Under the pieces are notes generated by a model. That model was not told the DNA's origin and made no database searches. It was given only the letters and a program-made list of their open reading frames with translations. 64,000 nt of DNA, taken from positions 188,858-252,857 of the forward strand of contig JAGFNQ010000716.1 of NCBI GenBank assembly GCA_024364735.1. The letters are read 5' to 3'. Position 1 is the stretch's first letter; each line of letters begins with the position of its first letter. A program made the translations under genes and the position numbers. This DNA comes from Boesenbergia rotunda (Eukaryota; Streptophyta; Magnoliopsida; Zingiberales; Zingiberaceae). Below are positions 57,889-64,000 of this stretch, piece after piece.

Positions 57889-60800
57889 ATGGAGGCCGAG
57901 TACCTCGGCGGCGGCGGCGGCGGCGATCTGGAGTCGTCCCTCCTCTCCGGCGACTCGCAACTCGACGAGCATCGCGCGTCCCGCATTCGCCGCATGGCCT
58001 CCAACACCACCTCTCAGCTCGCGATCATCGGCTCCAAACTCTGCCCCATCGAAAGCCTTGACTACGAGTACTCTCTCACTCTATTTCTCCTTGAGATTGT
58101 GGAAGGCTGATTTGTTTCCATCTCGTTTGTTCGATTTGGGGTTTCAGAATGATTAAAGGCTGGATCCCCCCCCTTCTCTGCAAGTACGGAATGAGAAGTT
58201 TGGAATTTTGTCACCTGTTTCTCCTGCTGCTTATTAACGTATCTACAATTATAGGAAGATTAAATGGATGTTTTTTTCCCAATCTTTTTCCTGGCTTTGA
58301 AATTGTAGGATGATTAGAGCACGGTTTGTGTGTGTGTGTGTGTGTCTGGGAATTTTAGGGTTAAAAAGCATGGATGTTTTCATTTGTTTCTCCATCTGAC
58401 TTTGACAGCAGAATTGAAATATCCAATTTTATCTTTCTCCGTGCCCCAGTAAGATTGTTGCCTGAGCAAAATACGAACTTTTTTTTTTATTTCTTTTGTG
58501 AAATTTGGGTTGTGGCAACACGGAATCGGAGGTCTGAAAGAGGAGAAGTTGCAGGTTGATCGAGAATGACTTCCTCAAGCAGGATTGGCGTAGCCGGGGG
58601 CCAGTGCACATCGTGCAATACGTCATCCTCAAGTGGACCCTGTGCTTCCTCGTCGGCGCTTTGTCCGGCGCTGTTGGATTTTTCAACAACCTTGCCGTCG
58701 AGAACATCGCCGGCGTCAAGTTCGTGATTACCTCCAATATGATGCTTGCCAGCAAGTACGGTCGCGTTCTGGCAAATAGAACAGACACTTCTCTTGTTTC
58801 TTGCTTAATTTGTCGGTTGATGTTTCAATTGACTGGAGCAGGTATGGATGGGCATTTGCTGTGTTCGCGGGGTCGAATTTTGTGCTCCTCATGTTTGCTT
58901 CGGCCGTCACCGTCTTCATCTCGCCAGCGGCAGCTGGATCTGGAATTCCAGAAGTGAAGGCATACCTGAACGGTGTCGATGCTCCTCAAATTTTCTCATT
59001 GAAGACGTTGTGTGTGAAGGTGAGGTTTTTGGAATCCTTCTGGATCGAGAAAAGTTTCCTATTATTCTATGCACGGTCCAGTCTATAATGGGGGCGAAGT
59101 AAATGAACTTGGCTTCTTTCTTTTTTCGAATGCTGAACTGCTTTTACTCCACTCATCTGTGGAGCATATCTGATCGGTAGAACAGATTGAACTATGCGTT
59201 TTCTTCTTCTTCTTTGTCTTCTTCTGTTAAATAAGAACAATCCACAAGTACCTAATCTGATCGGCTCTTTATTTGTATTTCTATGCGAAAGCATTTTCCA
59301 ATCATTCGAATGATACAGAAAAAAAGAAAAACCATTGCACGTATAGTGTCTTGAAGATGATGATCTGACTTTAATGAATCAACAGGTGGTAGGTTCCATT
59401 GCTGCGGTGTCCTCATCTCTTCATGTGGGCAAGGCTGGTCCGTTAGTTCATACAAGTTCCTGCATTGCATCCATACTCGGGCAAGGAGGATCTCGGAAGT
59501 ACAATCTAACCTGGAGATGGTTGAGGTACTTCAAGAATGACAGAGATCGACGGGATTTAGTAACCTGCGGAGCTGGTGCTGGAATTGCGGCTGCTTTTCG
59601 TGCACCAGTTGGTGGTGTTCTTTTTGCATTGGAATGTGTATCCTCATGGTATCATACTTCTTGATATCTTCAACCATCATTTTCCTATGTGTATTCTATA
59701 AAATACAGATTGCATTCATAGTTTCCCACTAGGAAGCTGCAAAGTTGTTTTTTTTTCTGTGGTATTGTAGTCAATGGATACTGTGAGATTACATTAACAT
59801 CAGGTGAGAACGTGGCACAAATAGTTTGAGGTTTGTGTATGATGATTGCAATTGTATCATATGGTCTCTGCAAACTGACTATTGCGGATTGATATTTCAT
59901 TTTGGCATAGTTTTGGGAAGAATATTAAATCTGAGTTTGAGAGCATACTGGAGTATATGTTGAAAAGTATGGGCACATTAGTCGTGGTAAAAAGTGCTCT
60001 ATACTGGAGAGTGATATATCTCCACCAAATGCCTTTTACTTATTATTCTGAAGTCATTTTATCTCAAATAATATCTCTCTCTTTATAGGAATTTACTTGT
60101 CTTTGAAGGTGGCGAAGTGCACTGCTATGGAGAGCATTCTTCACTACAGCAGTTGTTGCGGTTGTGCTCAGGGCATTGATTGATATTTGTAGAAGTGGTA
60201 AATGTGGCTTATTTGGGAAGGGTGGACTTATCATGTTCGATGTCACTTCTGCTGATGTGTCTTATCACCTTGTCGATCTACCTCCAGTCATTGTTTTAGG
60301 AGTAATAGGTGGAATCTTGGGAAGCTTCTACAATTTCGTGCTGGATAAGGTTCTTAAAGTCTACAATCTTATTCACAAGTATGTATTCTTGCTTCTTAGA
60401 TTTGAATGTGTAGTTCTACTTGTGTTGCAAAGATTTCCTACAAGGATTTTTTTAAGAGCATATTCAAACTTTTATTTTCAGAAAAGGCCATGGATACAAA
60501 TTTTTTCTTGCTGCTTCAGTTTCCATATTCACCTCCTGTTGCCTATTTGGATTACCTTGGCTTGCGTCTTGTAAACCTTGCCCAGCTGGGTTATCCGAAG
60601 CTTGTCCATCAATAGGAAGATCCGGTAATTTCAAGAAATTTCAGTGTGCGCCTGACCACTATAATGATTTGGCTAGTTTATTTTTCAACACCAATGACGA
60701 TACAATCAGAAACCTCTACAGTGCTGGCACAGACAATGTTTTCCAGAAATCTTCAGTGTTATTGTTCTTTGTCACCTCCTATTTTCTTGGAATTATCAGT

Positions 60801-61916
60801 TATGGTCTGGCACTTCCTTCTGGTCTTTTTGTGCCCGTTATTTTGTGTGGTGCAACTTTTGGACGCCTTGTAGGTATGCTTATGGGTTCCCATTCAACTC
60901 TTAACCATGGTCTCTTTGCCGTCCTTGGTTCTGCTTCCCTTCTAGCTGGTTCGATGAGAATGACTGTTTCAGTCTGTGTAATTATGCTAGAATTAACCAA
61001 CAACCTTCTACTTCTTCCCCTGGTCATGCTGGTTTTGCTTATATCCAAAACTGTAGCTGATGCTTTTAATCCCGATGTCTATGATTTGATTGTGAAATTG
61101 AAGGGGCTCCCTTATCTTGAATCCCATGCGGAGCCTTACATGAGACATCTTACAGTTGGTGATGTGGTTAGTGGTCCTTTGCAGTCATTCAATGGGATTG
61201 AAAAGGTTAGCAACATATTCCATGTGCTGAAGAACACTGGACATCATGGCTTCCCTGTGGTAGACGAGCCTCCTCTGTCTGATACACCTGTTCTTTTCGG
61301 TCTGATTCTTCGTTCGCATCTACTTGTTCTGTTGAAGAAGAAACTATTTCTTTGTACCCGCACAGTCGCAGGTCCCGAAGCTTCAAAACAGCTCTCAGCT
61401 GATGATTTTGCCAAACGTGGATCTGGCAAGCATGAATTAATTGAAGGCATTGAGTTGACTGCTGAAGAGATGAATATGTATGTTGATTTACACCCATTCA
61501 CAAATACTTCGCCTTACACTGTCGTTGAGACGATGTCTTTGGCGAAAGCTCTGATTCTTTTTCGAGAAGTTGGTTTGAGACATCTCTTGGTTATCCCCAA
61601 GTCCTCTTCGGTATGAAACTTCAGCTACATGATGTTTCTGGATATCTGTATATCAATCAAATCTACTTACTCTACAACTTTTTTCTTTTAACTCTGATAT
61701 CTTTTGAAATAAGCAAATCCTTTCAGTTAATTTTATTGCTTTATGACATTGTTTTTCTGGACTATGCAGAGGGCACCTGTAGTTGGCATATTAACGAGGC
61801 ACGATTTCATGCCCGAGCATATACTTGGATTGCATCCTTTCCTACGCAGGAGCGGCTGGAAGAAATTATGGTTTAGGAAATTGATTTCTAGTGATCTTTC
61901 TTTGTTCAAGAAATGA
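57889..61916 (+). CDS. Chloride channel/anion transporter of the CLC family (CLC-c/g type)
   Basis: Seven exons with GT-AG junctions: 57889-58067, 58555-58755, 58842-59019, 59386-59648, 60109-60378, 60482-61610 and 61770-61916, giving a 788-residue protein, the usual length for plant CLCs. The ATG follows a C-rich leader and opens MEAEYLGGGGGGDLESSLL. CLC proteins are dimers in intracellular membranes, often the tonoplast, that move Cl- or NO3-, commonly in exchange for H+. Signature motifs are GSGIPE (159-164; Ser at position 160 suggests chloride over nitrate), GKAGPLVH (201-208) and GLFVP (478-482); the C-terminal third has two CBS-like regions ending LTRHDFMPEHILG. Unusually, the 'gating' glutamate position in GK(E)GP is Ala203, and the position after LE in FALECVSSW is Cys270, where exchangers have the 'proton' glutamate. 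All exons stay in frame, so the gene is probably functional. The exact paralogue is not certain. Confidence 0.93.
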
Positions 61917-63135
61917 CAGCTGAACTGAAACTGCAGTGTTTATTTTGATTGGGAATTCATCATTTAACTTTCCGATATAAATGTTTTATATCGGATGCAA
62001 TCAGCCTCGTATTAATTTTGTTTATATTTTTGGCCAGTAAGTTCTGTTCAGTTCCTTCTCTACAGTTTTCGATACACAATTTGATTTTGAATTTGTGGAA
62101 ATAGTCTTCCCCAGAGATGCATATATTCGGTGAAGTGCAAAATTCTCCACAGAAATTAATAGGTCCTCTCCTAGAAATTAATTGCTTCCAAAAAGTCATG
62201 ATGAATAGGTAGCAATAAATTAGAATGACCCCGATTCGAGAAATTTAAACAAAAAAAAATACGATTCAAACCCAGCCCCATTCAGAAGAAAATTCTTACA
62301 AAATACTCGAGCTAGGGATCGAACGCATACCTGTACATAGTCCTATCGCTCCTAGTCCATTTGGATTTTTTATTATAATATACGGTACTTAGACTCAAAT
62401 TAGACAGATAACTAGAAAATATAAAATAGACCTTCAGCTCAGTGTGAGCCACATGTGATAGGTTCACTGATGGAAGATAGATGTGGCGTTTGTTTCTATA
62501 ATCATTGACCAATCGATTAGGATTATTTAAATTTTAAAAAAAAATTAATAGGTTTTTCAATCTTCGGACGATTCGGTCCATAAGTTTTTCATCGGCCGCA
62601 AAATAAATCAGAAAGTGTTTGCAGTTGCGTTAGAAGTCTACTCCAATTCACGTTCATTTGTATTTTTTTTATAAAATATATCGTATTTAGGGATCGAATT
62701 ATGGATATCTAAGATGATAATTAATCGTCCTTTCGCTGTACAATAGCTCCAAGTTTAGAGCTTCAAAGCATTAGTGTAAAGTATGTTAATTTGTTGTTAT
62801 ATCTTGCTCACAGTTAAATGCTTAGCAGAGACTTCCTCTCATTTTCTTGCAAAATTACTTGTGGTTTCCCCTTGTTATCTTACAATAATAGATACTTTGA
62901 TGGTACAGTTTGATAAATAATTAGGGTTTCACAACGCTTTTTCTAAGAGATACTTTTAAAATTTCTAGTTGCACTATAAATATTAATACACTTGAAGAAT
63001 TAACTCCATCCATGTATAAACAACAGAAAATGGACAATTAATTATCATTTTATTTCCATACCGTCGACTGTATGAATTTTAATTTAAAAGTTTATACACA
63101 CACTTGCTTAAATAGAGCAAACCAATCAATCTTGT
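61917..63135. other. Intergenic between convergent CLC and F-box genes
   Basis: AT-rich. Two short stretches, about 62230-62345 and 62660-62760, read on the minus strand as a GTTCGATCCCTA box followed by T-rich sequence, which resembles the B box and tail of tRNA-derived SINEs. Matching A boxes and target duplications were not found. Confidence 0.4.
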
Positions 63136-63716
63136 TTATGATGCTGGCCAAATCCTTCCAACACCCAGATGCTGAGTGAGAGGTTTTAACTCCAAAGTAG
63201 GGCTGATGGCAAGCAATCTCAAAAAACAATCCATGGGAACCTTCATGCCCCAAACATTTATCGATTTGAGTTTACAACACTTATCGACGAGATTATTGAG
63301 GCCATTCTCTGTGACATGACGGCAGCTCCATAGAACGATAGTCTGCATTGTAGCGCCAAAGATTAACTTACAGTAAATCACCTAATTTATATGTTGTTGT
63401 ATACAAGTAATACATGGAATAGGATGAACAAGAATCAGACTATAACATAATCACATTAGGGTTGAACTCTAAGAAAAATAACTTAAGCTACAAGTTACAC
63501 ATGGAGAAAAAATCACATTAGGGTTGAACACTTATCTTTCATCCAGATAAGTAGACTCTTGCGAGGGAAAATTAGAAAGGGCTTACAAAATTACACATGG
63601 AGAACTTGTCAACGTACCTTCATTTGGGGGCAACTATTTGCGATTGCATACAAGGATTCATCTGTAATAAATGTACCCCCAACATTCAGGTGCTGTAAGG
63701 AATTAGCTTTAGTCAC
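63136..63716 (-). CDS. F-box/LRR protein (At5g67140-like), last two exons
   Basis: Minus strand. Exon 63716-63618 encodes VTKANSLQHLNVGGTFITDE and SLYAIANSCPQMK, and after an intron of 275 bp (GTACGTT to CAATGCAG) the last exon 63342-63136 gives TIVLWSCRHVTENGLNNLVD, then KCCKLKSINVWGMKVPMDCF and ending GVGRIWPAS. The repeated LxxLxxxxC.xVT..GL pattern is the cysteine-containing leucine-rich repeat of F-box proteins that serve as substrate receptors in SCF ubiquitin ligases. Both exons are in the same phase and uninterrupted, so this is the 3' end of a probably intact gene whose F-box exon lies beyond the window. The resemblance to At5g67140 is from memory of the family and not from a search. 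Confidence 0.85.
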
Positions 63717-64000
63717 CTGAACAAAATCAAACGCAAGTGAATAGTAGTATAATATACTATTTGCATGGTACTACTAGTTCATAGCATGTAATTTTATAGA
63801 ATACAGACTCAAAAATTGAATGCAGTCTAAAATATACTCTGATAAAACAAAGATGTAAAGTATAGCTTCCTGTAAATAACTCATGTATCAGAACTAGGGA
63901 GCACGATAATTACTTTGTAACTCCAACTTAAGTGGCACATGCATTTGTTTTCTTTATTAAATAAAGCTACTTGCTAACTGCTGATTTGACTCTGATGATT
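63717..64000 (-). other. Intron of the F-box/LRR gene at the window edge
   Basis: AT-rich sequence upstream of the TTTGTTCAG acceptor; no further exon seen before the window ends. Confidence 0.55.

Noticed and set aside
57693..58010. Minus-strand frame of 105 codons over CLC exon 1
   Set aside because: Shadow of the GC-rich first exon; the plus strand has the ATG, conserved protein and splice donor.

Overview
The window reads as nuclear DNA of a flowering plant: genes with GT-AG introns, plant-specific protein families (a CLC anion transporter, an F-box/LRR protein, receptor-kinase, arabinogalactan-peptide and vacuolar H+-pyrophosphatase fragments), and about 80% transposon-derived or AT-rich intergenic sequence. 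The order or species cannot be fixed from sequence alone; a large-genome monocot is plausible but unproven. Only two genes look functional, both at the right end: an apparently complete seven-exon CLC-c/g-type gene (57889-61916, +) and the 3' end of an F-box/LRR gene (63136-63716, -) that runs off the window.

Left flank (1-12101): a broken first exon of a vacuolar H+-pyrophosphatase gene (540-775, -); a composite element of about 3.5 kb (1779-5303) whose long inverted repeats enclose fragments of two unrelated host genes, a receptor-like kinase (+) and an arabinogalactan peptide (-), in the style of a Pack-MULE; and decayed Ty3/gypsy pol pieces (6955-10620) interrupted by LTR-like sequence.

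Centre (12102-44952): a nested stack of LTR retrotransposons that can be peeled apart because each layer has a matching 5-bp target-site duplication. D (12102-44952, minus strand, TSD TTAAT) is a Tat-like Ty3/gypsy element with a gag remnant and an antisense, intron-bearing extra ORF, but no pol. A (16334-43390, plus, TSD CTGAC) lies inside D and is a gag-only Ty1/copia-type element. A was hit three times: by F (solo LTR, 17836-19370, TSD GTCAT), by B (19511-30683, TSD CTTTG; gag plus an extra 'putative plant transposon protein' ORF) and by C (31818-41873, TSD ATATT). B was hit by E (4.56-kb solo LTR, 23544-28105, TSD TTACA). C is highly unusual: both outer ends are the 3' (U5) end of the same LTR in opposite orientations, and its interior switches strand at a short hairpin near 38.35 kb. 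Families A/B and C each carry a characteristic palindromic word, repeated in the LTRs and again in the interior, in B and C ahead of the extra ORF.

Right flank (44953-57430): AT-rich DNA with a 2.95-kb CACTA element (45899-48852, TSD ACA) containing a broken TNP2 transposase start, then a foldback-like structure (about 50330-57430) with one short arm, one internally amplified arm, and a 1.2-kb hAT-like element in its loop (51817-53037, near-perfect 8-bp TSD). The CLC and F-box genes follow.
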